DNA of 64,000 nt from the NCBI GenBank assembly GCA_020444265.1, contig JAHLLH010000004.1, forward strand, positions 124,001-188,000, given 5' to 3'. The notes under the pieces were generated by a model, which was not told where the DNA came from, did not search any database, and saw only the letters and a list, made by a program, of their open reading frames with translations. This DNA is from a bacterium. GTDB taxonomy: Bacteria > Electryoneota > Electryoneia > Electryoneales > Electryoneaceae. A program made the position numbers and the translations under genes. Of this stretch, positions 52,517 through 63,089 are shown piece by piece (position 1 is the first letter of the stretch; the number at the start of each line of letters is the position of its first letter).

Positions 52517-53212
52517 CTACACATCCATCCCCGCACCGTTAACCCGCAACCAGTTTTTACGCTCACGGTAATCGGGGAGCACTTTGTCCACCTCGTTCCA
52601 GAACGCTTCTGTGTGGTTGGGATGGACGAGGTGCGCGAGTTCGTGGACGATGATGTAGTCGATGATGGTAGCGGGGGCCATCATGGTTTTCCAGTGGAAA
52701 TGGACGAGACCCGCCTCATTGCAGGATGCCCAGCGATGTTTGAGGTCCATCACCTTGAGGGCTTTCACCTCCACACCCATCCGCTCAGCGAAATATTCCA
52801 CCCGTTGGAAAATTCGAGCTTTGGCCTTCTCGCGGTAGAACTCCTTGAAAGCCTTGTCCGCATGGCCGTTGTGAACGTAGTCGCTGTGCAGGCAGAAGTA
52901 CCCGTCCTTCAGCAGCAAGGGCGCGTCCTGGTCATTCACGAGCTTCAAACGGTACGTCCGACCCATATACAGGAAGCCCTCACCATTCACATAGTCCCGG
53001 CGAATCTTGGTGGCGTTCAGGTCACGCCACTCGGCGAGGTTGCGGTATATCCAGGACCGCTTCTTCTCCAGCATCTCCTCGATGTCACCCGCACTCAGTT
53101 CTTCCGGCACCAGCACAGAGACCTGCCCATCCCGCTCGATGTAAATGCTCGCGGTTTTACGCTTGCTGCGTGTCAGCGTGTAGGCAATGTCCTTGTACTG
53201 CTGCTGCATCAT
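52517..53212 (-). CDS. YgjP/SprT-type metallopeptidase (M48-like, DUF45)
   Basis: 231 residues. Zinc site 'HELAHLVHPNHTEAFW' (HExxH plus a downstream His), preceded by 'WASCNEAGLVHFHWKTMMAP'. This is the YgjP-like family commonly encoded next to type I restriction genes; in other systems it is proposed to act on or with the R subunit. Its ATG overlaps the hsdR stop by 4 nt, so it is part of the hsd operon. Confidence 0.88.
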   Translation of the reverse strand: MMQQQYKDIAYTLTRSKRKTASIYIERDGQVSVLVPEELSAGDIEEMLEKKRSWIYRNLAEWRDLNATKIRRDYVNGEGFLYMGRTYRLKLVNDQDAPLLLKDGYFCLHSDYVHNGHADKAFKEFYREKAKARIFQRVEYFAERMGVEVKALKVMDLKHRWASCNEAGLVHFHWKTMMAPATIIDYIIVHELAHLVHPNHTEAFWNEVDKVLPDYRERKNWLRVNGAGMDV

Positions 53213-56200
53213 GAGAGAAGGTCCTTGTGCCGATGCTTCGCGAGGTTAGTGATCTCGGTGACCAACTTTGGCGTTTTGTCCGCGATGGCATCCACCTCTG
53301 AGCCGAGCAGGATTTCCGAGATGGATGCGCGCAACTGCCTAACCGCATCCGTGTTGTTCCAGAAGTTGATGATGTTGATCCGCTCGGCCAACAGGATCAC
53401 AACTTCCGCAGTGATCCTCTTCACTTCAGGATCGTCCTCGGGTGGCATCTGAGTGCCTTCGTAGGCTATCGAGGCGATGTTGGCATAGAAGGGCTGAGCC
53501 TTCCGTCCGAGGCCCTCTACGGCGTCCTTACGGCCTTCAGCGGCCTCCTGGCGGATGGAGAACAGCTCGGCGAAGAGCTTGTCCCAGTCGTCCTTGTACT
53601 TCTTGATGGCGTCCTCGAGCTTCTCGCTGATTTTCTTGTAGAACGCCGGGTCCTCATTAAAGTGCACCTTGGCGTGCTTACGGATGGCGTGCTCCATCTC
53701 GCTCGCTTTCGCTCTGGGGCTTTTGCTCGAGTGCTTGTCCAGCTCCTTGATGAACTTGTCCGACAGCAGCTCCACGGGTGGAATCTTCGGGTTGATCCCG
53801 AGGCTGATGAGGTGCTCGTCGATCAGCTTCTTCACCTTGCCACCCACGCCGGAGATGGTCAAGGTCTCGTCCTTGTACCGCTGACGGACGTGGGCCATAA
53901 TCACCCCGAAACGCTTGGCCGGAATCTTGTACGGGTTGCCGCTGGGGTTGGGCAGGACCACGTCCAGGCTGGTGAGGAACTTCTTCAGGTAGACCTCGAA
54001 GTTGGCCCGCTGCTTCAGGTCCTCCATCTTCGTCACAGCATCGTCGAGAATCAGGTATTCCTCGGCGGTGGTCATCTTTTTCTGTTCAACAAAGTCCTTG
54101 ATCCGGTCTACCTTCAGCTCGGTGAACAGGTTCAGCAGGCGCTGGTACCGGGTCTGAAGGATCGGGATTTCATCGGACACATCCCGCAGCCCTTTCTCCA
54201 CCTCATCGGCATCTTCCTGGGCATAGATCGAGAGGGCATCACTAAGGTGATTGGCGAGGCCGATGTAATCCACGATGAAGCCACGACTCTTTCCCTTCGC
54301 CACACGGTTCACGCGGGCGATGGTCTGGAGCAGGTTGTGATTCTTGACCTTCTTGTCGATGTACATGACCTGCTCAACAGGGGCATCAAAACCGGTCATC
54401 AGCATATCCACGACTACAAGGAACGCCACGCCTGTGAGTGGTTTCTTGTAGTCGAACCGAGCTTTGAAACTTTTTACTGCATCCATCTCCCTGGCACGCT
54501 TCCGCTCGATGGTGATCTCAGCCAGCTCGTTCGTACCCATACCCGAGATGACCACCACCACCTTCAGGAACTCGATCTTCGCAATAAGCTCATCATTGCG
54601 GTGGGCCTCGAAGTCCTCCTCGGTCATGTCTTGCGGGTCACCTTTCCAGACCGGTTTGGCGTACTCGTAGGCGAGACGTTCCTCGATGGCCGCCTCGATG
54701 AAACGCCTGTACTTGACCGCTGCCTTCTGCGAGGATGCCACCACCTGCGCCTTGAAGCCGTTGGGGAGGATTTCATCGATGTAGTGGTTCACCATGTCAC
54801 GGGCGATTTCTTCGATGCGTGCATCCGCTTCGAGCAGGTCTCCGGTGGTACCCCACTTCTGTTTCAGCTTCAGGATCTCGAGTTCGGTGTGTTCCTGGAT
54901 GAGGTCGTCGAGGGGTTTGTGTTCCTTCCCGGAAATCTTCCGCAGCTTCGCCAAGTTCGCAGCACGGCGCATCTGACTCTCGACAATCCTCCGGGCTTCA
55001 GCGTCCACCTTTGTGTCGAATTCGTGCTTCCGGTCTACCGCTGCATCGTGGGTCTTGCCCTCGTAGACGATGCGCACCGTGGCTCGGTCTGCGACAGCAT
55101 CCAGCAGCATGTACTTGTCGATGTATGTCCCAAAAGTCGAGACGGTCTTGTGTTCTCGCTGTTGACCATCTTTCACCTTGATGAGGGGGGTGCCGGTGAA
55201 GGCGAGACGGGTGGCATTTGGGAACGCTTCGACAAGGTTGTCACCGAGATCGCTGCCATGACTGCGGTGGGCCTCGTCGATCATCAGCAGGATACGGCTG
55301 CTCTCATTTACCACCCCGATCCGTTCGAAGCGGGGGATAGTGAGGGCCTCGTCCAGGTAGTCCGGAACATCGTCAAAACGCTCGCCCTGGAACTTGTGCA
55401 CCATCACCATGTTCAGGTTCGAGGCATCCGTGGCGAGCTTCTGCTTCATCATCTCGGACGACTCGATGGTGGTCACCTTCTCACCGGAGAGTTCCGCGGT
55501 CCGTGTGAGCTGGTCCTCGAGGTCGGTACGGTCACAGACAAGGCACACCTTGTAATCCTTCAGGTCCTCCAGCATCCGCAGCTTGCGGATCACAAAGACC
55601 ATCGTCAGGCTCTTGCCCGATCCCTGGGTATGCCAGATAACACCCGAGCGTTCTTCGGGGGTGGACCCCTCGCGCAGCCGTTCGATGATCTTGACCATTG
55701 CCCTGTACTGCTGATGCCGTGCGAGGACCTTCACACGCTTGTTGCCCGCATCCATGAAGACGGAACAGGTACGGATCAGGTCGAGCAGGGTCTCCTTCGG
55801 CAGCATCCCCTGAATCAGAACTTCCTGCGCGCGTTTCTTGCCGAGTGGTGGGTCGTACTCACGATACTGCTCGGGGAAGATGGAGCGCCACGGGTACCAG
55901 AACTCCTCGTCCGTCGCGGTGATGGTTCCGAATTCCGCTTCCTCGCCGATGGTGCGGATCAGGAGCTGGTTTGTCCAAAAGAGCTTGGGCTCGCCTTCAT
56001 GCAGTCCTGCCAGCCGGGTATCCTCGCGCTGGTCGGAGTACCGCATTAGTTGCTGAAACGCTTCATTCAGCGGGTTGGCTTCGGTCTTGCTGACACGTTT
56101 GCACTCAACCACCCCAATGGGCAGGCCGTTGACAAAGAGGACGATGTCCGGGATAATCATTTCCTTGACACGGCCCGGAGTATCGATGCGGAACTGGTTG

Positions 56201-56607
56201 ATAGCGTGGAAGGCGTTGGCTTCGGGGTGGTGGAAGTCGATCAGCTTGACACGAGGGTGTTCTTCACCGGTGACTTCATTCACATCGGCATGCGCCTGAA
56301 AGAGCAGCCCAAGGATCGATTCGTTCGCTTCGGCGAGGTTGCGAGGGGCGCGGTGGTAAACCTCATCAAGAAGTGCACCGAGCTGCTTGTCGGTCAGCCA
56401 CGGTTTCCCGTCCTCGGTCAGGTTGATGGCCCGGATCGCCTCGAAGAAGACACCCTTCAGCGCCACCTCACGAAAGCTGCTCCGCAGGCTTGCCGCAGGG
56501 TCTTCAGGGATGTCCGTCTTGCTGCCCACCGCCTGGTCGATTACCGCCCAGCCGAGGGCTTTGAGCTGGTCAAGGAAGGGCTTCTCTACGTGCGTGTATT
56601 CACTCAT
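53209..56607 (-). CDS. hsdR: Type I restriction enzyme R subunit (translocase/nuclease)
   Basis: 1132 residues, starting at [10 protein letters not shown]; this ATG overlaps the hsdS end by 8 nt. N-terminal nuclease: Asp154 in 'IPDIVLF', Glu168 and Lys170 in 'VVECKR', Gln/Tyr in 'FQQLMRYS'. SF2 translocase: Walker A 'TQGSGKS' (327-333), DEAH at 444-447 in 'LMIDEAHRSH', and motif VI-like 'QTIARVNRVAKGKSRG'. Coiled C-terminal region for M/S contact. All key residues are intact. Confidence 0.95.
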   Translation of the reverse strand: MSEYTHVEKPFLDQLKALGWAVIDQAVGSKTDIPEDPAASLRSSFREVALKGVFFEAIRAINLTEDGKPWLTDKQLGALLDEVYHRAPRNLAEANESILGLLFQAHADVNEVTGEEHPRVKLIDFHHPEANAFHAINQFRIDTPGRVKEMIIPDIVLFVNGLPIGVVECKRVSKTEANPLNEAFQQLMRYSDQREDTRLAGLHEGEPKLFWTNQLLIRTIGEEAEFGTITATDEEFWYPWRSIFPEQYREYDPPLGKKRAQEVLIQGMLPKETLLDLIRTCSVFMDAGNKRVKVLARHQQYRAMVKIIERLREGSTPEERSGVIWHTQGSGKSLTMVFVIRKLRMLEDLKDYKVCLVCDRTDLEDQLTRTAELSGEKVTTIESSEMMKQKLATDASNLNMVMVHKFQGERFDDVPDYLDEALTIPRFERIGVVNESSRILLMIDEAHRSHGSDLGDNLVEAFPNATRLAFTGTPLIKVKDGQQREHKTVSTFGTYIDKYMLLDAVADRATVRIVYEGKTHDAAVDRKHEFDTKVDAEARRIVESQMRRAANLAKLRKISGKEHKPLDDLIQEHTELEILKLKQKWGTTGDLLEADARIEEIARDMVNHYIDEILPNGFKAQVVASSQKAAVKYRRFIEAAIEERLAYEYAKPVWKGDPQDMTEEDFEAHRNDELIAKIEFLKVVVVISGMGTNELAEITIERKRAREMDAVKSFKARFDYKKPLTGVAFLVVVDMLMTGFDAPVEQVMYIDKKVKNHNLLQTIARVNRVAKGKSRGFIVDYIGLANHLSDALSIYAQEDADEVEKGLRDVSDEIPILQTRYQRLLNLFTELKVDRIKDFVEQKKMTTAEEYLILDDAVTKMEDLKQRANFEVYLKKFLTSLDVVLPNPSGNPYKIPAKRFGVIMAHVRQRYKDETLTISGVGGKVKKLIDEHLISLGINPKIPPVELLSDKFIKELDKHSSKSPRAKASEMEHAIRKHAKVHFNEDPAFYKKISEKLEDAIKKYKDDWDKLFAELFSIRQEAAEGRKDAVEGLGRKAQPFYANIASIAYEGTQMPPEDDPEVKRITAEVVILLAERINIINFWNNTDAVRQLRASISEILLGSEVDAIADKTPKLVTEITNLAKHRHKDLLS

Positions 56608-57895
56608 CGAGGGCATCCATAGCTTCGTCCACATTCACCCGGACCTTGCCGGTCAGGAGGTCTTGCATCAGGCCTGTTTTCAAGTGTTGGAGCTTCTCCA
56701 AGTCAGACCGATAGGTGTCAATGGTTCGATTCATAGTCTGGAATACATCAGCAACTCGTTCTTGTTCTTTTGCCGGGAAGACCGCCACAACGAGTTCTCG
56801 AATTTCTTCAAGGTGGAGGTTCGTCACAGTGCCTTGTTTTGAGCGTTTCCTAATCTGAGCCCACGTTTGATCTGACTGAAGGTAGTATGTCAGGAATCTG
56901 GTGTTGATCTTCGACACGATTGGGCGGATGAGTGCAAGACTGACGAAGATCGAAAACTCCCAGTCCCAATCAACAATTTTCAACAGCCCAATAGTACCAT
57001 TCTTAGAGAGAAGGATGTCCCCACGCATCGGATTACATCGAAGGGTGAGTATTCGGTGTTCTTCAGGGCTAATGTATTTCAGCTTGCTAAAATCAATACT
57101 GGTATCCTGTATATCTGTCACCCGTAAAAAAGGTACTCCGTGCTCTCGATATTCGGGCGTGAAGTGCGTTCCGTCGATGATCTTTTCTGTCAACTCCTCA
57201 AGTAACGATGTATCCCACTCTTTCGGGATCATTCCGAGTTCGGAGGGTTTGTATAGGTCGGGGGCTTGTTCGTAGGGGGGGCGAAGCTGACCATGTTCGT
57301 CCACGCCACGGGTGAAGAGGTCGTGCATCATCCCCTGCTTGATGGACTCCTGCTTCGCGATCAGCGCCTCCGTCCGCTCAATCAGGTTGTCCACCGTCGT
57401 CAGGATTTCCGCGATCTTCCGCTGCTGCCCTGGGGGGGGGGTTGGAATTAATAACCGCCGGACATCTTTCGTGTTGATAGCTGGGTAGTTCGAACCCACC
57501 ACATGGCCTTCAACCTGCTTGGCGATGTTGTCTGACAGAATTGAGTAAAGGATGAATCGATCATCCACACCCTGCTTGGCAGTCAACACAGCGAAACCGG
57601 TCGAGGCAACTGTAAGGTCATCGGAATGATCGAATTGGGCAAAAGCGCGAAGGTTAGGACGCACTGTTGACATTAATACATCGCCTCTTTTCAGCACTTT
57701 GCGTGCACGGGATGGGGCTTCACCATAGGGGATTTTATTGGATGGCAACCGCAACTTACCCTCAAAAGCAGAACTGATATCGATGTAGAAAAACTCCTGG
57801 GCAGAGGGTGTGATAACACTGAGTTGCTCTCGGTCAATTTCAGCAAGCTCATCTAATGGTTTCCATTTCCAATTTGTTGGTAAAGAGTCACTCAT
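56600..57895 (-). CDS. hsdS: Type I restriction enzyme specificity subunit
   Basis: 431 residues with two target-recognition domains separated by a conserved helical spacer ('[44 protein letters not shown]') and a second spacer at the end ('[28 protein letters not shown]'). The TRDs set the bipartite DNA target, not readable from sequence. Overlaps hsdM and hsdR by 8 nt each. Confidence 0.94.
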   Translation of the reverse strand: MSDSLPTNWKWKPLDELAEIDREQLSVITPSAQEFFYIDISSAFEGKLRLPSNKIPYGEAPSRARKVLKRGDVLMSTVRPNLRAFAQFDHSDDLTVASTGFAVLTAKQGVDDRFILYSILSDNIAKQVEGHVVGSNYPAINTKDVRRLLIPTPPPGQQRKIAEILTTVDNLIERTEALIAKQESIKQGMMHDLFTRGVDEHGQLRPPYEQAPDLYKPSELGMIPKEWDTSLLEELTEKIIDGTHFTPEYREHGVPFLRVTDIQDTSIDFSKLKYISPEEHRILTLRCNPMRGDILLSKNGTIGLLKIVDWDWEFSIFVSLALIRPIVSKINTRFLTYYLQSDQTWAQIRKRSKQGTVTNLHLEEIRELVVAVFPAKEQERVADVFQTMNRTIDTYRSDLEKLQHLKTGLMQDLLTGKVRVNVDEAMDALDE

Positions 57896-60494
57896 AGCCC
57901 AACTCCTTCAAAAACTGGTTGAGTCGGGCGGCTTCAGTGTCTCGGGCTGCGAGGATGTCATTGGCGGTGACAGCGTACTTGTCGTACAGGTTCTCGATGG
58001 CTGCGATCAGACTGCGCAGGAACTGCCGGAGGTAACCGTCATACTGTTCCGATAGCAGCTTGTGCAGCCGTTCGAGGATCAGGGTGCGGGCTTCGTCCTC
58101 GGTGATCTTCTTGCGGGCCTCGGTCACAAGTGCTTCGGTGCGTTTCTCCACTTGCCGGACATTGGCACGTTTCTCCTTCAGCTCCTTCTCCAGGTCGGTG
58201 TGGGTTTTCAGCTTGGTAGTGATCTCGTCCAGGTCAGTCTCGCACTCATTTCGCCGTTTTGCGAGCTTGTCTATCCGCTGCTTCTTCTCCTCTACCTCCT
58301 GCCGATCAAAGAGCGAATTTTCCATCCGTTGGAGATCCTGCTTCGCGATCTTAGAGTCCTTCGTGAGCTGAGTGATCTCACCCTTCAGGGCTTTCTGCTG
58401 GTCTTTCAGCTCCTTGACCGTTGCCTTGGGTAGGACATCCCCATCAGGGTCGTCGCTATCCTCGCTATCCTCCTCTTCGGAGGTGTCCGCAGCAGCGAAG
58501 AGGGCGGTCAGTTCGGCTATCCGTGCCCGGTCTGCTTCCAGCTCCTCCAACACCTGCGGGAACTGGGACGCGAGGATGTCATCCTCCGGGATCAGCTCTG
58601 CACTCCATCCGCTGGCAGCGATGGACTTGAAGTCCGATTCCAGCTCTTTCATGTAGCTCGCGAAGGCACCCCGTACCTGGTGCAAGGTCAGGATGCCCTG
58701 CGGGGTCAGCACCTCCTCGATGTCGTCGAGAAACTTCCTGCGCAGGTCGAAGAGGGCCTGGTCACCCGCCCCTGCGAGGGCTTCGATCTTTGGAAGATTT
58801 GCTGACCACCAGTCATTCAGGGCGTTGTGGAAGGCTTCATGCTTGGCCTGGACACCCTCCGCCGATTCAATCAGAGGCTTGATAGCTTTCTTGTTCTCTA
58901 TGGCATCAGAGAAGTTCCGGTAGGCTTCCTCACGAGGGGCGAAGAGAAGTTCACGGACGCCGGGATAGACGCTCCAGGCATCCTTCAGGCTATCGATCTC
59001 GGCGAGGGGTACGCCACCATGCAGGTGAGCACGCACATCATGCGGTTCCGGCGGAGGGCTGTTGTCCACATAACGCCGGATGTTGAGGTTCCAGTCTTCC
59101 GCTTCCAACTCGCTGACGGGGACGTTCCGTGAGTACTTGGGTTCGTCCAGCTTCTTCCGGTAGACATGGGTGATTTTTTCCAAGTCCTCCGGGCGCAAGC
59201 TGTTCTGGTTTTTGCCTTCCCTGTACTCCCGGTCTGCGTTGATGAAGAGGATGCTGTCCCGTTCCCTTGCACCCTGCTTATTGAAGACGAGGATGCTGGC
59301 AGGAATGCCGGTACCATAGAAGAGGGAAGGTGGAAGGCCGATCACCGCCTCGAGGTAGCCGTCCTCGATGAACCGTTTGCGGGCTTTGCGTTCGTCACCC
59401 CCACGGAAGAGGACCCCGTGCGGCATGACCACGGCCATCCTGCCTTCTTCCTTCAGGGACGCCACCATGTGCTGCACGAACATCAGGTCCGCCTTTTTGC
59501 CGCTGGTAGGCATCCAGGTGTGGAACCGTTCCGTGAACTTCATGTTCGTCTTGCTGTAGTTCTGACTAAAGGGCGGATTTGCAATCACCCGGTCAAAGCG
59601 CTGCCACTCACCCCGTTGGTCCGTGTGTTCCGGCTCGAGAAGGGTATCCCCCTGCTTGATGCTGGCGGACTGAATGCCATGCAGCAGCATATTCATCTTG
59701 CAGATGGACCATGTGGTTCCGTTCAGCTCCTGCCCTGCGAGGAAGAGGTCAGTGGTATCCCCACCGGACTCCTCCACGTACTGCTTCGATTGGATCAGCA
59801 TACCACCGGACCCGGCGCAGGGGTCGTAAATCGACATGCCCTGATGCGGTTCGATGAGCTGGACCATCAGCCGGACAACAAATGCAGGCGTGTAGAATTC
59901 CCCACCCTTCTTGCCCGCGCTGTCTGCGAAGTACTTGATGAGGTATTCGTAGGCTGCACCGAGGAGGTCAGGGAACTCGAAGTCCTCGTTCGAGAGGGGG
60001 ATGTCATCGAAGTGCTGAATGAATTCCACCAGCCGGTCATCGCTGACCACCTTCTGACCGACCTTGCGGTTGTAGTTGATGTGCTTGAGAACGTCCTCGA
60101 GGGTGTCCGGGTTGGCATCCTCGATGGCCCCCAGCGCCTTATTCAGCCCTGAGCCCACCTCTTCCTTCAGATGCTTGATTCTGGACCAGTGCCCCTCCTC
60201 GGGGATGACAAAGGAGTAAATGTCCGGGTTGTTGTCGAGTTGCTTCTGAATGCGATCATCCGGCCAACCGAGGCGCTCGTATTCCTTGCGTTTCTGAGCA
60301 CGCTCCAGGTCGTATTGGTCGGAGAGACGTTTCAGGAAGAGGACGCCAAAAATGAAGTCCTTGTATTCGGAGGCGTCCATATTGCCGCGCAGAATATCGC
60401 AGGCGGTGAAAAGCTTGCTCGCCAACCGGGGGAGGGTCAGTTTTCCATCTGTGTTGCTGTTCCCATTGCCGTTCCCGTTCCCATTCCTCGCCAC
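57888..60494 (-). CDS. hsdM: Type I restriction enzyme M subunit (N6-adenine methyltransferase), long form
   Basis: 868 residues from a GTG 6 nt after AGGAGG. N-terminal HsdM_N domain, '[13 protein letters not shown]', SAM motif '[11 protein letters not shown]' (223-233) and catalytic 'NPPF' (306-309). About 350 residues beyond the usual end are helical, with an acidic patch '[12 protein letters not shown]' and a long coiled coil. The first residues are an (Asn-Gly)n run encoded by near-repeated GGGAAC hexamers at 60453-60485. First gene of the operon hsdM-S-R-peptidase. Confidence 0.94.
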   Translation of the reverse strand: MARNGNGNGNGNSNTDGKLTLPRLASKLFTACDILRGNMDASEYKDFIFGVLFLKRLSDQYDLERAQKRKEYERLGWPDDRIQKQLDNNPDIYSFVIPEEGHWSRIKHLKEEVGSGLNKALGAIEDANPDTLEDVLKHINYNRKVGQKVVSDDRLVEFIQHFDDIPLSNEDFEFPDLLGAAYEYLIKYFADSAGKKGGEFYTPAFVVRLMVQLIEPHQGMSIYDPCAGSGGMLIQSKQYVEESGGDTTDLFLAGQELNGTTWSICKMNMLLHGIQSASIKQGDTLLEPEHTDQRGEWQRFDRVIANPPFSQNYSKTNMKFTERFHTWMPTSGKKADLMFVQHMVASLKEEGRMAVVMPHGVLFRGGDERKARKRFIEDGYLEAVIGLPPSLFYGTGIPASILVFNKQGARERDSILFINADREYREGKNQNSLRPEDLEKITHVYRKKLDEPKYSRNVPVSELEAEDWNLNIRRYVDNSPPPEPHDVRAHLHGGVPLAEIDSLKDAWSVYPGVRELLFAPREEAYRNFSDAIENKKAIKPLIESAEGVQAKHEAFHNALNDWWSANLPKIEALAGAGDQALFDLRRKFLDDIEEVLTPQGILTLHQVRGAFASYMKELESDFKSIAASGWSAELIPEDDILASQFPQVLEELEADRARIAELTALFAAADTSEEEDSEDSDDPDGDVLPKATVKELKDQQKALKGEITQLTKDSKIAKQDLQRMENSLFDRQEVEEKKQRIDKLAKRRNECETDLDEITTKLKTHTDLEKELKEKRANVRQVEKRTEALVTEARKKITEDEARTLILERLHKLLSEQYDGYLRQFLRSLIAAIENLYDKYAVTANDILAARDTEAARLNQFLKELGYE

Positions 60495-60896
60495 TGCTTC
60501 CTCCTGCCCGTTCGCTGGTTTTCATTCTTCCCTGGTGGGGTGACCCTGAATATTGGGAACTGGGGAGGAGGTGTCAACCAACTCCGGGGTGATAGGTAGC
60601 GCGAAGCACACAACCGCCTCGCTTTTTCCAACCATTGGAAAGTTCCATTCGAGCACATCGTGGAAGGGCCTGAAGGTACCGATCACTCAGCCCTGTCCAG
60701 TAAAACTAAGCGAAGTCCGCGAGCACCCCTTGGAGGAGCGCTGCAAAGCCCCTGAAGGGCGAGAATGTGTTGCTGTGACAGTGAAAACAACCCAGTGTGC
60801 CCTTGATCTTGTTTTGTACAAAACGTACATTCAAGAGCACATTGAAAAGCGAGAATCTGAGCGATTGAAACGCTTCGTTTTCTCAAGCCCCAAAAG
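60495..60896. promoter_or_regulatory. Upstream region of the hsd operon with a 14-bp palindrome
   Basis: No gene is convincing here. GTTTTGTACAAAAC at 60811-60824 is a perfect palindrome suited to a dimeric repressor; it lies about 320 bases before hsdM. A plus-strand open frame across 60553-60900 has no ribosome-binding site or domain. Confidence 0.4.
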
Positions 60897-60936
60897 GTAA
60901 AAGCCCCTTTCGGGGCTGGCGGGCAAGATGCCCGCC
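60897..60936 (-). terminator. Terminator of the primase operon
   Basis: AGCCCCGAAAGGGGCT followed by TTTTACC on the minus strand, with a second hairpin GGCGGGC-AAGAT-GCCCGCC just before it. Lies after the primase gene and before hsdM. Confidence 0.65.
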
Positions 60937-60980
60937 TGGTGTTCAGCTCGCTCGAATAAGCAATAACCTGGGGTCGAGAA

Positions 60981-61081
60981 ACGTGAGATACGTGAGATGA
61001 ACTACAAAGCTCTCACTCGAACGTTAAGAAGAAGACTCTTTTTTTAACGTCTGAGCACTATCTATCTCACGTATCTCATGA
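60981..61081. repeat. Iteron-like direct and inverted repeats after the primase gene
   Basis: ACGTGAGAT occurs twice in tandem (60981-60998). Its inverse ATCTCACGT ATCTCATGA lies at 61064-61081. Between them is a hairpin ACGTTAAGAAGAAG / CTTTTTTTAACGT. Could be a replication origin or transfer region of the element, or a complex terminator. Confidence 0.5.
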
Positions 61082-61084
61082 TTC

Positions 61085-62863
61085 TCACCCTGCGAGACGG
61101 TTACCGGGGAGTGCGTAACTCCCGGAATCAGTCTTGCACAGGACACCGTCCCTGACCATGTCGTTCAGAAGCCTGTTGACGGTCTTGGGATGGCGGTCCA
61201 GACGCTGCGCGATATCGGTGTAGAACATGGGTTCCTCACTCTGCTCGATCAACCGATACAAATCGGTCCTCGTAGGCGACAAACCGGGGGGAGGTGCATC
61301 CCCTTCAATGAGCCACCCACCTTCGGTGAGGTCCAGCTTGACCTGAAAACTCACCGAAACTACATCACGGCCACCGATTCGCAGCACACCATTTCCCGGC
61401 GAGGAAGTCTCGAGCAGGATGATGGTATCCGCTGTGCCGGTCAGCCCGAAGGAACCAGACACACTCGAGGTCCGTTTTGTGCTTTCCCGCTCCTTCCGTG
61501 TGTGGTGAACGCAGAGGATGCAGACACCATACTTCATGGCGAGTTTCTGAAGCCCGGAAAGCATCTCCACATCGTGGAGGTACACGCTCCGATTCCCACT
61601 CGTGTCTTCGGCGATCCGGCCATACGTGTCAATCACGATAAGCCGAGGATTGTCCTTGGACATTAGCCACGATTCAAGCTCCTCAATCGCACCGTTCCGA
61701 ATACGACTCAGACCACCTGCGTCCACGAAATCAAGATCACCATCCTTCGGCCACTCTGAGGCGTTCAGGAGTTTGTGCATCCGTGTCTGAAGCCTGTTCG
61801 GACTATCCTCGAGACCACAGTACAAGATCTGGCCCTGGTTCGTAGGATACGCTCCGAGGGTGGTCTTTCCCCGCGACACATCAAGAGATACCTGTAGCGT
61901 CAGCCACGATTTCCCAGCCTTCGGCTCACCTGCGAGAATCGTGAGCCCCACAGGAAGCAACTCGGGGATGACCCATTCAGGAGGTTCGTACGCTTTCGTG
62001 AGGAGGGCGTTGGTGTCGAGAATGTTGAGGAGGGACCCACTCCGCTTCTTCTTTCCGTCCTGGTGGTTCTCCAGGAACGTAGCGGTCCACTCCGGAAGTG
62101 ATGCAGGGTCAAAATCTGAGGTGCCTGCAATCCGATCCACAAGTTCGGCGGTGGAGTGACCCTTATCGAGCCACTCGCTGACATCCTTCGCATCCGAAAA
62201 GGGCTCAACCAGCTTCAACCACTCAGCAACCTCATTCAAGCTGGCAGAAGCTTTCAGGCTATGGCTGACTCCTGCACGGTCAGCATCAGAGAGGAAGATG
62301 ACCTTCTTTCCCCTGAAGTACTGCTGGTATTCACTCCGGTACGCTCCAGCGCCATCGGGGAAGGTGGTCACACAACCCATTCCGGCTTTGACAAGGCGGT
62401 CAGCATCTTTCTCGCCCTCCACCACAATCACCCGTTCTGCTTTCACGAGTTCGTGGAGACGGTAGGGTACGCGACGGACCCCCTCCAAGCCATTGGTGTA
62501 GCCGCCCTTACCATCAGGGCGGCGGTGATAAAACCGTTTTCCTTCCAACCGTACCAGTTCGGAGAGGAGGTTGCCCTCCTCATCCGTGTACTGGTAAATG
62601 GTTTCTTTCTTGGGGCTGGGTTCGAGGCGCTCGGGATAGAGGTCTGCCATTTTGAGCCCAAGTGCCTCAAGAATGCTCTCGATGGTGCAACCAGCTTGGC
62701 AGTGCATCAAGACACGGCCATCCGGTGCTTCAGCGATGGACAGTGAAGGGTTTTTGTCGTCATGCGCAGGGCATTGTGCCAGAAATCCCTTGCTCTGTTT
62801 CGAGAAGCGAAGCCCCTTGTCGGTGAGGGCCTGCAAAACCCTCTGAAGTGGGAGGTTATTCAT
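61085..62863 (-). CDS. Primase-helicase (CHC2 zinc finger, Toprim, RepA-like ATPase)
   Basis: 592 residues. CHC2 zinc site Cys31/His34/Cys55/Cys59; Toprim domain with 'IVVEGEKDADR' (Glu149) and 'FLSDADRAG' (Asp193, Asp195); RepA/AAA_25 ATPase with Walker A 'GEPKAGKS' (312-319) and Walker B 'LIVIDTYGRI'. A C-terminal winged helix follows ('PMFYTDIAQRLDRHPKTVNRLLNDM'). This is the typical replication protein of integrative elements and satellites. Overlaps the excisionase-like gene by 8 nt. Confidence 0.88.
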   Translation of the reverse strand: MNNLPLQRVLQALTDKGLRFSKQSKGFLAQCPAHDDKNPSLSIAEAPDGRVLMHCQAGCTIESILEALGLKMADLYPERLEPSPKKETIYQYTDEEGNLLSELVRLEGKRFYHRRPDGKGGYTNGLEGVRRVPYRLHELVKAERVIVVEGEKDADRLVKAGMGCVTTFPDGAGAYRSEYQQYFRGKKVIFLSDADRAGVSHSLKASASLNEVAEWLKLVEPFSDAKDVSEWLDKGHSTAELVDRIAGTSDFDPASLPEWTATFLENHQDGKKKRSGSLLNILDTNALLTKAYEPPEWVIPELLPVGLTILAGEPKAGKSWLTLQVSLDVSRGKTTLGAYPTNQGQILYCGLEDSPNRLQTRMHKLLNASEWPKDGDLDFVDAGGLSRIRNGAIEELESWLMSKDNPRLIVIDTYGRIAEDTSGNRSVYLHDVEMLSGLQKLAMKYGVCILCVHHTRKERESTKRTSSVSGSFGLTGTADTIILLETSSPGNGVLRIGGRDVVSVSFQVKLDLTEGGWLIEGDAPPPGLSPTRTDLYRLIEQSEEPMFYTDIAQRLDRHPKTVNRLLNDMVRDGVLCKTDSGSYALPGNRLAG

Positions 62864-63089
62864 TGCCCACCTCCCGTGCAGGAAGACCCTGCTCCTCGCT
62901 TTTCTGTTCCACCCAATCGAAGAACGCTGCTTCGTCGATCAGGATGCGCCGCCCAGCGCGGCGAATGACTTTGTCGAAGCCGTTGGTTTTCGAGTAGAAG
63001 ACCAGATGACGCAATCCCCCAAGGGGTGGCCATGCGTGGTACTTCGGCCAATCCGCCAGTGGGATCAGCCTTGGCTGCTTGGAAATCAT
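62856..63089 (-). CDS. AlpA/excisionase-like small DNA-binding protein
   Basis: 77 residues from the ATG with GAGG upstream (MISKQPRLIPLADWPKYHAW). The layout 'RHLVFYSKTNGFDKVIRRAGRRILIDEAAFFDWVEQ' is that of a MerR-like helix-turn-helix domain used by AlpA and Xis proteins to direct excision and regulate the integrase. Directly upstream of and coupled to the primase-helicase. Confidence 0.72.
   Translation of the reverse strand: MISKQPRLIPLADWPKYHAWPPLGGLRHLVFYSKTNGFDKVIRRAGRRILIDEAAFFDWVEQKSEEQGLPAREVGNE

Noticed and set aside
53662-56049. 795-codon frame antisense to hsdR
   Set aside because: Long open antisense frame produced by codon bias of hsdR; no motif of its own.
59166-60152. 328-codon frame antisense to hsdM
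   Set aside because: Shadow frame, no ribosome-binding site or motif.
60553-60900. 115-codon frame upstream of hsdM
   Set aside because: No start site signal and no domain; opposite strand to the whole element.
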